64,000 bases of DNA from Acinetobacter radioresistens DSM 6976 = NBRC 102413 = CIP 103788 (GTDB taxonomy: Bacteria > Pseudomonadota > Gammaproteobacteria > Pseudomonadales > Moraxellaceae). The DNA lies in assembly GCF_006757745.1 (NCBI RefSeq), contig NZ_AP019740.1:1488001-1552000 (forward strand). Reading direction: 5' to 3'. The position numbers and the translations under genes are program-made. A model generated the notes under the pieces. The model had not been told where the DNA came from. It ran no database searches and worked only from the letters and a program-made list of their open reading frames with translations. Below, one piece after another: positions 8,123-16,462 of the stretch (the first letter of the stretch is position 1; each line of letters starts with the position of its first letter).

Positions 8123-9328
8123 ATGCTAAATGCCTATATTTACGATGGTTTACGTAGTCCGATTGGCCGTCATGGGGGTGTACTCGCGTCTATACGTCCT
8201 GATGATCTGGCAGCAGAAGTTATTAAAAAGCTCATTGAAAAAACAGGTGTACCAGGGACAGATATTGAAGATGTTATTCTGGGTGATACGAATCAGGCTG
8301 GCGAAGACAGCCGTAATGTAGCACGTATGGCTGTGTTATTGGCCGGTTTGCCAGTTACTGTACCCGGACAGACAGTAAACCGGTTATGTGCAAGTGGTTT
8401 AGGGGCTGTTATCGATTCGGCTCGTGCCATTACCTGTGGTGAAGGTGAACTGTATATTGCTGGTGGTGTAGAAAGCATGACCCGTGCACCATTTGTTATG
8501 GGCAAAGCAGAAACTGCATTTAGTCGTGAGGCAAAAATCTTTGATACCACTATTGGTTCACGTTTTCCTAATAAGAAAATTACTGCGCAGTATGGTGGCC
8601 ATTCAATGCCTGAAACAGGCGATAATGTAGCTGTCGAATTTGGAATTACCCGTGAACAGGCGGATACCTTTGCTGCACAGTCACAGGCGAAATATCAGCA
8701 GGCAAAGACTGAAGGCTTCTTTGAAGGAGAAATTACTCCTATTGAAGTTTCTCAAGGTAAAAAGTTACCGCCTAAACTGGTTAGTGAAGATGAACATCCA
8801 CGTCCATCTTCTAATTTTGAAGCTCTATCTAAATTAAAACCCTTGTTTGAAGGTGGTGTAGTTACTGCAGGAAATGCTTCTGGTATTAATGACGGCGCAG
8901 CAGCTCTACTGATCGGTTCAGAAACAGTTCAGGAAAAATACGGCTTAAAACCAATGGCAAAAATTTTGTCAGCGGCAGCGGCAGGTATTGAACCACGTAT
9001 TATGGGTGCAGGTCCTATTGAGGCAATTAAAAAAGCAGTCAGCCGTGCTGGTCTGACTCTTGATGATATGGACATTATTGAAATCAATGAAGCTTTTGCT
9101 TCACAGGTATTGTCCTGTTTGAAAGGTTTAGATGTAGATTTTAATGATCCGCGTGTTAATCCAAATGGAGGAGCAATTGCAGTAGGCCACCCTCTTGGTG
9201 CTTCTGGCGCCCGTCTTACACTAACGGTTGCACGTGAATTACAGCGCCGCCAGAAAAAATATGCAGTGGTTAGTCTTTGTATTGGTGTAGGTCAAGGTCT
9301 GGCTATGGTCATTGAAAACGTTTCTTGA
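8123..9328 (+). CDS. 3-oxoadipyl-CoA-type thiolase (acetyl-CoA acyltransferase)
   Basis: 401 residues, a complete thiolase: nucleophilic Cys89 in NRLCASGL, the INEAFA motif, the GHPLGASGAR histidine loop and the second cysteine in CIGVGQG. NQAGEDSRNVARMA and GGVESMTRAPFVMGKA are characteristic of the PcaF/CatF/PaaJ group, which splits 3-oxoadipyl-CoA to succinyl-CoA and acetyl-CoA. It is divergent from the module 1 operon, whose CoA-transferase would supply the 3-oxoacyl-CoA. An equivalent dicarboxylate enzyme (DcaF) is possible. Good GGAG ribosome site. Confidence 0.9.
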   Translation: MLNAYIYDGLRSPIGRHGGVLASIRPDDLAAEVIKKLIEKTGVPGTDIEDVILGDTNQAGEDSRNVARMAVLLAGLPVTVPGQTVNRLCASGLGAVIDSARAITCGEGELYIAGGVESMTRAPFVMGKAETAFSREAKIFDTTIGSRFPNKKITAQYGGHSMPETGDNVAVEFGITREQADTFAAQSQAKYQQAKTEGFFEGEITPIEVSQGKKLPPKLVSEDEHPRPSSNFEALSKLKPLFEGGVVTAGNASGINDGAAALLIGSETVQEKYGLKPMAKILSAAAAGIEPRIMGAGPIEAIKKAVSRAGLTLDDMDIIEINEAFASQVLSCLKGLDVDFNDPRVNPNGGAIAVGHPLGASGARLTLTVARELQRRQKKYAVVSLCIGVGQGLAMVIENVS

Positions 9329-9345
9329 TTTTTTTGAGTTTAAAG

Positions 9346-9375
9346 ATCCATTCACTATAAAAGTGGTGAATGGAT
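9346..9375 (+). terminator. Terminator-like hairpin after the thiolase gene
   Basis: ATCCATTCAC and GTGAATGGAT pair around a 10-base loop, followed by TAATTTTG. Its right arm overlaps the left arm of the operator at 9372, so RNA end and repressor site share bases. Confidence 0.6.
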
Positions 9376-9400
9376 TAATTTTGTTTAACGAAATATAATG
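9372..9400. promoter_or_regulatory. Candidate IclR-type operator, site 4 (autoregulatory)
   Basis: Left arm GGATTAATTTTG, spacer TTTAA, right arm CGAAATATAATG, 38 bp before the first IclR gene. Position suggests autoregulation. Confidence 0.5.
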
Positions 9401-9437
9401 GATAACATATTTATTTTTCATTATATTTGAGGCTTGA

Positions 9438-10289
9438 ATGTCTGAAAGTACCAGAGTAGAAAAAACTGAAAAAATAACCAATCTGGATGAAATTCGTCTC
9501 GACCCTATCTCTCATATACATCGTGAAAATAATCCGCAATTTATTGCCTCTTTGGCACGTGGATTAGAGTTACTGCGCTGCTTTTCTGCTCACAAACAGG
9601 TCTTGGGTAATCAAGAACTGGCTAAGATGACAGGTTTACCGAAGCCGACAATTGCCCGTATTACTAATACTCTAGTAAGCTTAGGCTATTTAAAACAGTT
9701 ACCAAATTCTACGAAGTACATGCTTGATATAGGTGTGCTTTCCTTAGGCTATTCAGCTTTGTCTAATATCTCTATTCGCAATACTGCTCATCCGCTTATG
9801 GAAGAGATGAGTAAATATGCTCAGGCACCGGTCGCTATGGCAACCCGTGACCGGTTGAATATGATTTATATTGATGTAGTACAAGTAGAAAGCTCACTGA
9901 ATATGCGTCGCCCTATTGGTTCGACTTTACCCATTTATAGCAGCTCTATGGGACGGGCCTGTCTGGCAGCTACACCAGAACATGAGCGCAATTTCTTGAT
10001 GGATGCACTAGCCAAGAAAAATCCGGAGAACTGGCCTTCAATCAAACGTTCACTTGAACGTGCTTTTCGTGATTATCAGGACTATGGCTATTGTTTATCT
10101 TTAGGAGAATGGCATAAGGAAGTAAATTCTGTGGCGGTACCCTTGGTAAGCAGTCAGCATGGTTTATATGTCTTTAACTGTGGAGCACCCAGCTTTCAAC
10201 TCAGTCCCAAGCGCCTCGAAGATGAAATCGGTCCGCGCCTGATTCATATGGTGCACAATATTCAGGACTCATTAAATGAAATTATGTAA
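9438..10289 (+). CDS. IclR-family transcriptional regulator (copy 1 of 2)
   Basis: 283 residues. N-terminal winged helix at about 30-95 (LARGLELLRCF, NQELAKMTGLPKPTIARITNTL, LGYLKQL) and an IclR effector domain with RDRLNMIYIDVVQ, SSSMGRACLAA and a C-terminal NSVAVPL..SQHGLYVFNCG. Length and layout fit the PcaU/PobR/PcaR group that senses aromatic or beta-ketoadipate-pathway acids. It resembles the second copy at 15514 closely over the whole length. GAGG ribosome site nine bases before ATG. Downstream of the thiolase gene with a hairpin between. Effector is unknown; activator or repressor cannot be told. Confidence 0.9.
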   Translation: MSESTRVEKTEKITNLDEIRLDPISHIHRENNPQFIASLARGLELLRCFSAHKQVLGNQELAKMTGLPKPTIARITNTLVSLGYLKQLPNSTKYMLDIGVLSLGYSALSNISIRNTAHPLMEEMSKYAQAPVAMATRDRLNMIYIDVVQVESSLNMRRPIGSTLPIYSSSMGRACLAATPEHERNFLMDALAKKNPENWPSIKRSLERAFRDYQDYGYCLSLGEWHKEVNSVAVPLVSSQHGLYVFNCGAPSFQLSPKRLEDEIGPRLIHMVHNIQDSLNEIM

Positions 10290-10295
10290 AATATA

Positions 10296-10328
10296 AAAAG
10301 TCCCCGACTTGTAAGAACGGGGACTTTT
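10296..10328. terminator. Bidirectional terminator between iclR and caiB genes
   Basis: Perfect 11-bp stem, AAAAGTCCCCG and CGGGGACTTTT, with an 11-base loop. It separates the convergent regulator and CoA-transferase genes. Confidence 0.85.
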
Positions 10329-10332
10329 AAAT

Positions 10333-11550
10333 TTACTGAATAATTTTCTTTTCTTTCAGTTCTATAATTTCTGTTTCTGATAAATACCGGCTTAGAATAT
10401 TTTCAGTATCTTGTGCTAAACACGGCGGCGCCTTTTGATACTCTACCGGTGTTTTTGAAAGTTTAATAGGTGAACCAATAGATGTATAGTTCTGCTGCAA
10501 AGAATGAGGCATGTTAACTACCATCTCCCGGACAATCACCTGCTCTTCTTCTAAAGTCTGCTTTAAATTGTTAATCATGCCGACCGGGACTTTAACCTGA
10601 TGGATGATTTTTACCCATTCCTCGGCTGGTCGTGTCATAAAGTGTTGCTGTAATAAAGCAGTCAATTCTTCCCGATAAATGACACGCCCGGAATTTTGCC
10701 TGTAATGTGGATGAAGAGCTAATTCAGCCAGACCAATACTTTCACACAGTATTTTAAACTGGCTATCATTACCACAGGCAATAATAAACTCGCCTTTTTT
10801 AGCTTTAAATACCTGATAAGGTACAATATTAGCATGAGCATTGCCGAAACGGCCCGGGACTTTTCCCGAGGTTAAATAATTCATGGCAAGAACAGATAAG
10901 GAAGCAACTTGTGTATCTAGCAAGGCCATGTCAATATGTTGACCCTCGCCCGTTTTTTCTCTGGAAAGCAGTGCTGCCTGAATAGCAATAGCTGAATAGA
11001 GCCCGGTGGTTAAATCTGCAAAAGCCAAGCCAGCCTTCTGGGGACCACCACCCGGCAGGTCATCCCGTTCGCCGGTAACACTCATCATACCGCCCATACC
11101 CTGAATAATAAAATCATATCCAGGTTCATTTGCACGAGGTCCTTTCTGTCCGAACCCTGTAATAGAACAATAAACGAGTCGCGGATTGATTGCTGCTAAC
11201 GTTTCATAATCAAGACCATATTTTTGAAGTGAACCCGCTTTATAATTTTCAATTAATACATCAGATTCAAGTACAAGTGTCCGGATAAGCTGCTGCCCTT
11301 CCAGAGTTGCAAGATCAATAGCGACTGAATGCTTACCCCGATTTGCAGAAAGATAGTAAGCAGACTCCTGAGTGTCTTGTCCTGAATCATCTTTTAACCA
11401 GGGTGGTCCCCAACGACGGGTATCGTCACCACTATAGGGTTTTTCAATTTTGATGACTTCAGCACCCAGGTCAGCCAGAATCTGACTGCACCAAGGGCCT
11501 GCCAGAATACGGCTTAGATCCAGCACTCTAAAACCTGTCAAAGCACCCAT
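10333..11550 (-). CDS. CaiB/BaiF family III CoA-transferase (copy 1 of 2)
   Basis: 405 residues, usual for formyl-CoA-transferase-type enzymes. Visible: GFRVLDLSRILAGPWCSQILADLGAEVIKIE at the N-terminus, the long ENYKAGSLQKYGLDY segment, SITGFGQKGPRANEPGYD, GGPQKAGLAFADL and the catalytic-type Asp in DMALLDTQVASL. It transfers CoA from a donor (often succinyl-CoA) to a carboxylic acid. It is divergent from dehydrogenase 2 across a 245-bp gap with two operators, the same layout as copy 2. Start at 11550 rather than 11553 because AAGGAG is then seven bases away and the protein aligns end to end with copy 2. Confidence 0.9.
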   Translation of the reverse strand: MGALTGFRVLDLSRILAGPWCSQILADLGAEVIKIEKPYSGDDTRRWGPPWLKDDSGQDTQESAYYLSANRGKHSVAIDLATLEGQQLIRTLVLESDVLIENYKAGSLQKYGLDYETLAAINPRLVYCSITGFGQKGPRANEPGYDFIIQGMGGMMSVTGERDDLPGGGPQKAGLAFADLTTGLYSAIAIQAALLSREKTGEGQHIDMALLDTQVASLSVLAMNYLTSGKVPGRFGNAHANIVPYQVFKAKKGEFIIACGNDSQFKILCESIGLAELALHPHYRQNSGRVIYREELTALLQQHFMTRPAEEWVKIIHQVKVPVGMINNLKQTLEEEQVIVREMVVNMPHSLQQNYTSIGSPIKLSKTPVEYQKAPPCLAQDTENILSRYLSETEIIELKEKKIIQ

Positions 11551-11594
11551 CATTCTACTCCTTACTCTTGTTCTAATTTCCCTAGAAATAAAGT

Positions 11595-11623
11595 ATATTT
11601 ATTTCATCAAACGAAATAATATT
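11595..11623. promoter_or_regulatory. Candidate IclR-type operator, site 5
   Basis: Left arm ATATTTATTTCA, spacer TCAAA, right arm CGAAATAATATT; 45 bp upstream of the CaiB copy 1 start. Confidence 0.45.
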
Positions 11624-11678
11624 TTATTTATAACACAAAACTATAGATTTTAAATAAAATATGAAGCTATATTTAGAT

Positions 11679-11707
11679 AAATTAATTTTGCAGAGTAAAA
11701 TTAATTT
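11679..11707. promoter_or_regulatory. Candidate IclR-type operator, site 6
   Basis: Left arm AAATTAATTTTG, spacer CAGAG, right arm TAAAATTAATTT; arms differ from the perfect site at 7650 by one base each. 89 bp before the dehydrogenase 2 start. Confidence 0.5.
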
Positions 11708-11795
11708 TTATTATTAATTAATTTTAGTACCAAAAATTATTTATATAGATTTTTAGTCTTTTCCTTTGTAAAGAATATAACTCCAAGGAGTCAGG

Positions 11796-12950
11796 ATGAT
11801 TCGTAATCAGGAAACACTGGATCAGTTACTTCATATGATTCAGCAATTTGTTAAAAATGAATTAATGCCACGTGAACATGAGGTGGCTGAAAAAGATGAA
11901 ATGCCTCAGGACATTATTGACCAGATGAAAGCATTAGGCTTGTTTGGTCTCACTATTCCTGAGGAATATGGCGGTTTAGGACTGACCATGGAAGAAGAAC
12001 TTTATGTAGCCTTTGAAATTGGTCGTACCTCACCTGCTTTCCGCTCTATTTTTGGAACTAATAATGGAATTGGTTCAAGCGGTATTATTATTGACGGGAC
12101 TGAGGAGCAAAAACAGAAGTATTTACCACGCTATGCCAGTGGTGAAATCATCGGTTCATTTTGCCTGACTGAACCGGAATCAGGTTCTGATGCTGCATCT
12201 TTAAAGACTACAGCAGTGAAAGATGGTGATTTTTATATCCTGAATGGTACTAAACGCTATATCACCAATGCGCCGCTAGCAAGTACCTATACCGTAATGG
12301 CCAGAACCAATCCTGATATTAAAGGCGCAGGCGGTATTTCCGCTTTTGTAGTTGACCGGAATACTTCAGGCATTAGCTTAGGTAAAAAAGATAAAAAGAT
12401 GGGGCAGCAAGGTACTTATACCTGTGATGTTATCTTTGAAAACTGTCGTGTACCTGCCTCTGCCCTGATTGGAGGTGTGGAAGGTATTGGCTTTAAAACA
12501 GCCATGAAAGTCCTCGATAAAGGACGTTTACATATTTCAGCAGTCAGTGTTGGTGCAGCCGAACGTATGCTGGATGACGCACTGCGGTATGCCGTTGAAC
12601 GTAAACAGTTCGGTCAGCCAATTGCCAGTTTCCAGTTAATTCAGGCCATGCTGGCAGATTCCAAGGCTGAAATCTATGCAGCCAAATGTATGGTACTCGA
12701 TGCTGCCCGGCGTCGGGACCAAGGACTGAATGTTTCTACTGAGTCATCTTGTGCCAAGCTGTTCGCAACGGAAATGTGTGGCCGCGTTGCAGACCGCTGC
12801 GTGCAGATTCATGGAGGGGCTGGCTATATCAGTGAATACAGTATTGAACGTTTTTATCGGGACGTACGCCTGTTCCGTCTTTATGAGGGAACTTCACAAA
12901 TCCAGCAGATCATTATTGCTAAAAATATGATTAATCAGGTTAAGGATTAA
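11796..12950 (+). CDS. Acyl-CoA dehydrogenase (copy 2 of 3)
   Basis: 384 residues, colinear with copies 1 and 3 without gaps. Same FAD and substrate motifs: FCLTEPESGSDAASL, YITNAPLA, GGVEGIGFKTAMKVLDKGR, ERKQFGQPIASFQLIQAMLADSK, QIHGGAGYISEYSIERFYRDVR, LYEGTSQIQQ. It differs at putative pocket positions (FRSIFGTNNG against FRSLIGTNNG; KKDKKMGQQGTYT against KIDQKMGQKGSHT), so substrate range may differ. AAGGAG lies before the start. Begins the operon with AAHS copy 2 and MFS copy 2. Confidence 0.92.
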   Translation: MIRNQETLDQLLHMIQQFVKNELMPREHEVAEKDEMPQDIIDQMKALGLFGLTIPEEYGGLGLTMEEELYVAFEIGRTSPAFRSIFGTNNGIGSSGIIIDGTEEQKQKYLPRYASGEIIGSFCLTEPESGSDAASLKTTAVKDGDFYILNGTKRYITNAPLASTYTVMARTNPDIKGAGGISAFVVDRNTSGISLGKKDKKMGQQGTYTCDVIFENCRVPASALIGGVEGIGFKTAMKVLDKGRLHISAVSVGAAERMLDDALRYAVERKQFGQPIASFQLIQAMLADSKAEIYAAKCMVLDAARRRDQGLNVSTESSCAKLFATEMCGRVADRCVQIHGGAGYISEYSIERFYRDVRLFRLYEGTSQIQQIIIAKNMINQVKD

Positions 12951-12972
12951 CCTTTGAGTTTCAGGATGAATT

Positions 12973-14250
12973 ATGACCACACCACTGATGCCGGAAACCC
13001 TTATCCGGCCAATTTCTAAAACTACACAGCGAATCGCTTTTGTTTTTGCATTTTTGGCACTGTTAATTGATGGTGCCGATATGCTGCTACTGTCTTTTAG
13101 CTTAACCAGTTTAAAAGCCGAATTTGGACTGACCAATTTACAGGCGGGTGCATTAGGCAGTTTTACTCTGGCAGGGATGGCACTAGGAGGTTTCATGGGT
13201 GGCTGGGCCTGTGATTATCTTGGACGGGTTCGAACAGTCGTGATCTCGATTCTGGTATTTTCATTATTAACTGCGGCACTCGGCTTTACACAAAGTTTTG
13301 AGCAGTTTGCTATCATCCGCTTTCTTTCAGCTTTCGGCATTGGTTCCTTATATATTGCAGCCAATACGTTAATGGCTGAGTACGTACCTACTGAATATCG
13401 AACTACAATACTGGGGACTCTACAGGCTGGCTGGACAGTCGGCTATATTGTAGCAACTTTGCTAGCGGGTTGGATTATTCCTGAACATGGCTGGCGGGTA
13501 TTATTTTTTATAGCCATTATTCCTTCGGTATTGGCATTATTTATTCAGAAACTGGTTCCCGAACCGGAATCCTGGCAGCGAGCCCGTCTGGAGCGTCTAT
13601 CCGCTTCACGGGTTACTGTACAGGCACAGCCGGTAAAACAGCAAAGTACAGTCAAAATAATTTTTGCAGATAAGCGTAATCGCAGAATGTTCATGCTGTG
13701 GATTTTAACTGCCGGCTTTTTACAGTTTGGGTATTATGGTGTAAACAACTGGATGCCAGCTTATCTCGAATCCGAACTGGGGATGAACTTTAAAGCCATG
13801 ACTGGCTACATGATTGGAACCTATATTGCCATGATCTTTGGCAAGATTATTGCCGGTTATGCAGCTGACCGCTTGGGCCGACGCTTTGTATTTGCTTTTG
13901 GGGCTATTGGTACAGCTATATTTTTACCTGTGATTGTAATATTTAACTCTCCAGATAATATTGCCTATTTGCTGATTTTCTTCGGTTTCCTTTATGGAAT
14001 TCCTTACGCCATCAATGCCACTTACATGACTGAAAGTTTTGCTACCAATATTCGCGGAACAGCTGTGGGTGGAGCTTATAATGCTGGCCGTATTGGTGCC
14101 ATGTTTGCTCCGGCAATTATTGGTGCGGCTGCAAGTGGTGGCTCTATCGGTCTTGGTTTTTTGATCATGGGCGGAGCTTATTTCTTATGCGGTGCAGTAT
14201 CAGGAATCTTTATTAAAGACCGTCAATATGACCCGCAGAAAACAGCTTAA
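12973..14250 (+). CDS. AAHS-family acid:H+ symporter (copy 2 of 3)
   Basis: 425 residues. LLIDGADMLLLSFSLTSLK carries the DGAD signature of the family in segment 1; GGWACDYLGRVR is motif A; YYGVNNWMPAYLESELGM and YMTESFATNIRGTAVGGAYN follow. 22 bp after dehydrogenase 2, surely co-transcribed. Closest in the window to copy 3. Expected to bring the acid into the cytoplasm for CaiB activation. Substrate unknown. Confidence 0.88.
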   Translation: MTTPLMPETLIRPISKTTQRIAFVFAFLALLIDGADMLLLSFSLTSLKAEFGLTNLQAGALGSFTLAGMALGGFMGGWACDYLGRVRTVVISILVFSLLTAALGFTQSFEQFAIIRFLSAFGIGSLYIAANTLMAEYVPTEYRTTILGTLQAGWTVGYIVATLLAGWIIPEHGWRVLFFIAIIPSVLALFIQKLVPEPESWQRARLERLSASRVTVQAQPVKQQSTVKIIFADKRNRRMFMLWILTAGFLQFGYYGVNNWMPAYLESELGMNFKAMTGYMIGTYIAMIFGKIIAGYAADRLGRRFVFAFGAIGTAIFLPVIVIFNSPDNIAYLLIFFGFLYGIPYAINATYMTESFATNIRGTAVGGAYNAGRIGAMFAPAIIGAAASGGSIGLGFLIMGGAYFLCGAVSGIFIKDRQYDPQKTA

Positions 14251-14264
14251 AGGCTTAACTTGGT

Positions 14265-14284
14265 AAAGCCTCTACAGAGGCTTT
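14265..14284 (+). terminator. Hairpin between AAHS and MFS genes of module 2
   Basis: AAAGCCTCT and AGAGGCTTT arms with a 2-base loop, followed by TAATACT. A short attenuating terminator that would lower MFS copy 2 expression relative to the genes upstream. Confidence 0.6.
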
Positions 14285-14299
14285 TAATACTAAGAGAAT

Positions 14300-15478
14300 A
14301 TGAAAAATACGCTTTATACTCCAACAATTATATTAATGGCAATTGCTGCCGGTATCTGTACCGGTAGTAATTATTTTAGTCAGCCACTCATTCATTCTAT
14401 GAGTCAAAATTTGCAATTACCAGAAACCCTTGTTTCCTGGGTACCTACTTTGGCACAAATTGCTTATGCCTGTGGCCTGCTCCTGCTGATGCCTCTTGGA
14501 GATATTCTCGAAAAACGCCGCCTACTCTTCTGTTTCATGCTATTTGCTGCACTTGGCCTGATCATCAGCGGTATTTCACAGCATATAAGTCTGCTTATAC
14601 TGGGTACACTCATTACTGGTCTATTTTCTGTAGCTGCGCAGCTATTATTACCTTTAGCAGCCAGTCTGGTTCCAGCACAACAGAGTGGTCGGGTGGTGGG
14701 TTTCCTGCTTAGCGGTTTAATGATGGGGGTTCTTCTTGCCCGTTCCCTTTCAGGTTTGGCCTCAAGTTTATTTGCATGGAATTTTATCTATCTGGCCAGT
14801 GGTATCTTACTTTTCTGTATTGCTTTTATATTACATCGAAATATCGGGGTTTTTCCGCCTACCAGCACTGAAAGCTATGCTTATACTCTACGCTCGTTAG
14901 CCTCTATTTTTTTGACAAATCAACGCTTACGCCGGCGCAGCTATATTGGCGGATTAACCTTTGCTGGGGTAAGTATGACATTTACTACTACGTCACTACT
15001 ACTTGCACCAGCTCCTTATCATATGAGCGATTTTAGTATTGGATTATTTGGTCTGGTTGGCATCGTTGGTGTATTTATAGCTAATTTCACGGGTAAGTTT
15101 ATTGACCGGGGATATATTCACCAGATTTCTATTTTATGTAGTCTGGGTCTTATCATTTGCTGGCTATTATTTTTACTTACACCTTATCAATTAGCGTTTT
15201 ATATGATGGCAACGCTTATCCTTTACGCATCACTCTCTGCAATTCATGTAACCAATCAAAGCATAGTATTTAAATTAAGTGAAAACCTCAGATCTCGTTT
15301 TAATGCTATTTATATGACAGGTTATTTTGCAGGAGGAGCATTAGGGACTACCGCCGGAGCCTATGCCTGGACTCATTTTGGCTGGACAGGCACCTGCACG
15401 TTAGGCATGATATTTGCAATTACCTGTCTAGTGATTTGTATTCTGGAAGAACGAACTGCTTTACCGCTTCAATCATAA
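14300..15478 (+). CDS. MFS transporter, YnfM/DHA1-like (paralog of 1124-2323)
   Basis: 392 residues, twelve segments. SNYFSQPLI near residue 24 and MPLGDILEKRR (motif A) match the module 1 MFS gene; both share APYH..DFSIGLFGLVG and the SRFNAIYMTGYF-like segment. Such carriers are usually exporters. Each of modules 1 and 2 thus has one AAHS importer and one YnfM-type carrier. Module 3 lacks the latter. Confidence 0.8.
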   Translation: MKNTLYTPTIILMAIAAGICTGSNYFSQPLIHSMSQNLQLPETLVSWVPTLAQIAYACGLLLLMPLGDILEKRRLLFCFMLFAALGLIISGISQHISLLILGTLITGLFSVAAQLLLPLAASLVPAQQSGRVVGFLLSGLMMGVLLARSLSGLASSLFAWNFIYLASGILLFCIAFILHRNIGVFPPTSTESYAYTLRSLASIFLTNQRLRRRSYIGGLTFAGVSMTFTTTSLLLAPAPYHMSDFSIGLFGLVGIVGVFIANFTGKFIDRGYIHQISILCSLGLIICWLLFLLTPYQLAFYMMATLILYASLSAIHVTNQSIVFKLSENLRSRFNAIYMTGYFAGGALGTTAGAYAWTHFGWTGTCTLGMIFAITCLVICILEERTALPLQS

Positions 15479-15513
15479 CAATGCATTGATCTTCCTGACC
15501 AATGCATCATATT

Positions 15514-16359
15514 TTAACTGATTTCAGTACGGATATTATTCACCATATGTAGCAGGCGCGGTGCAATATCTTCTTCAAGTTTTTCACGTTTCATAATGAA
15601 ACTTGGTCCACCGCAGTTAAAAACCAGTAAACCATGCTGTTCATGAATTAAAGGCACCGCGACCGAGTTCACATCCTTATGCCATTCTCCAATCGAGAAA
15701 CAGTAGCCAAAATCCTGATAATCCTTAAAGGCACGGTCAAGATCACGGTTAATCTTGAACCAGTCTTCCTTATATTTTAAACGGATAGCATCAAGCAGAA
15801 AATCACGTTCATCTTCTGGCATAGCTGCCAGACAAGCCCGACCCATAGAACTTAAATGAATAGGTAAATAAGTTCCTACCTGTCTTCGCATGGTGATATT
15901 GCCTTTCCCCTGCACGACATCCAAATAAATCATGTTTAACCGGTCTCGGGTTGCCATGGCTACTGCTGCACCTGCATAGTCAGCGAGTTCTTTCATATAA
16001 GGATTAGCAATTGAACGAATCGATACATTAGCCAGCATGGAGTAACCGAATGCCAGTACCCCAACAGACAGCTGAAACTTGCTCGAATTTGGAACCTGCT
16101 TAATATAACCCAGACGTGACAACGTATGAGTCAGACGGGTAATAGTGGGTTTAGGTAAACCGGTTAATTGAGCTAGTTCCTGATTTCCTAAATGTTGGTG
16201 CTTAGGTGTAAAACAACGTAGCAGTTCCAGACCACGGGCCAAGGCAGTAATAAACTGCCGATCATTCTCATCCTGCATATCTTCAATTGGATGTAGTAAC
16301 TCATGTCTTAAAGGAGCCAAAATTTTTTCTGTTTGTTCTATATCATTGGTATTATCCAT
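15514..16359 (-). CDS. IclR-family transcriptional regulator (copy 2 of 2)
   Basis: 281 residues, end-to-end similar to copy 1: ALARGLELLRCF, NQELAQLTGLPKPTITRLTHTL helix-turn-helix, ATRDRLNMIYLDVVQ, SSMGRACLAAMPEDERDFLLDA, FGYCFSIGEWHKDVNSVAVPL and FNCGGPSF. The recognition helix sequence (LPKPTI[AT]R) is nearly the same in both copies, so both may bind the same palindromes. An operator with inner TTTCG and CGAAA lies 16 bp before the start, which suggests autoregulation. Convergent with MFS copy 2. Confidence 0.9.
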   Translation of the reverse strand: MDNTNDIEQTEKILAPLRHELLHPIEDMQDENDRQFITALARGLELLRCFTPKHQHLGNQELAQLTGLPKPTITRLTHTLSRLGYIKQVPNSSKFQLSVGVLAFGYSMLANVSIRSIANPYMKELADYAGAAVAMATRDRLNMIYLDVVQGKGNITMRRQVGTYLPIHLSSMGRACLAAMPEDERDFLLDAIRLKYKEDWFKINRDLDRAFKDYQDFGYCFSIGEWHKDVNSVAVPLIHEQHGLLVFNCGGPSFIMKREKLEEDIAPRLLHMVNNIRTEIS

Positions 16360-16375
16360 GACTCTTTCTCAACCT

Positions 16376-16404
16376 ACTAATGTTTCGCATTGCGAAATTA
16401 TAAT
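16376..16404. promoter_or_regulatory. Candidate IclR-type operator, site 7 (autoregulatory)
   Basis: Left arm ACTAATGTTTCG, spacer CATTG, right arm CGAAATTATAAT; only 16 bp from the iclR copy 2 start codon. Confidence 0.5.
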
Positions 16405-16424
16405 CTATAATTATATTAAATAGC

Positions 16425-16453
16425 AAAGAAGCAAACTGGCCGATTGCTTCTTT
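16425..16453. terminator. Terminator between caiB copy 2 and iclR copy 2
   Basis: Ten-bp stem AAAGAAGCAA and TTGCTTCTTT, 9-base loop. The T run is better on the plus strand, but the only reading gene end nearby is caiB copy 2 on the minus strand. Confidence 0.6.
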
Positions 16454-16462
16454 TTTATCAGT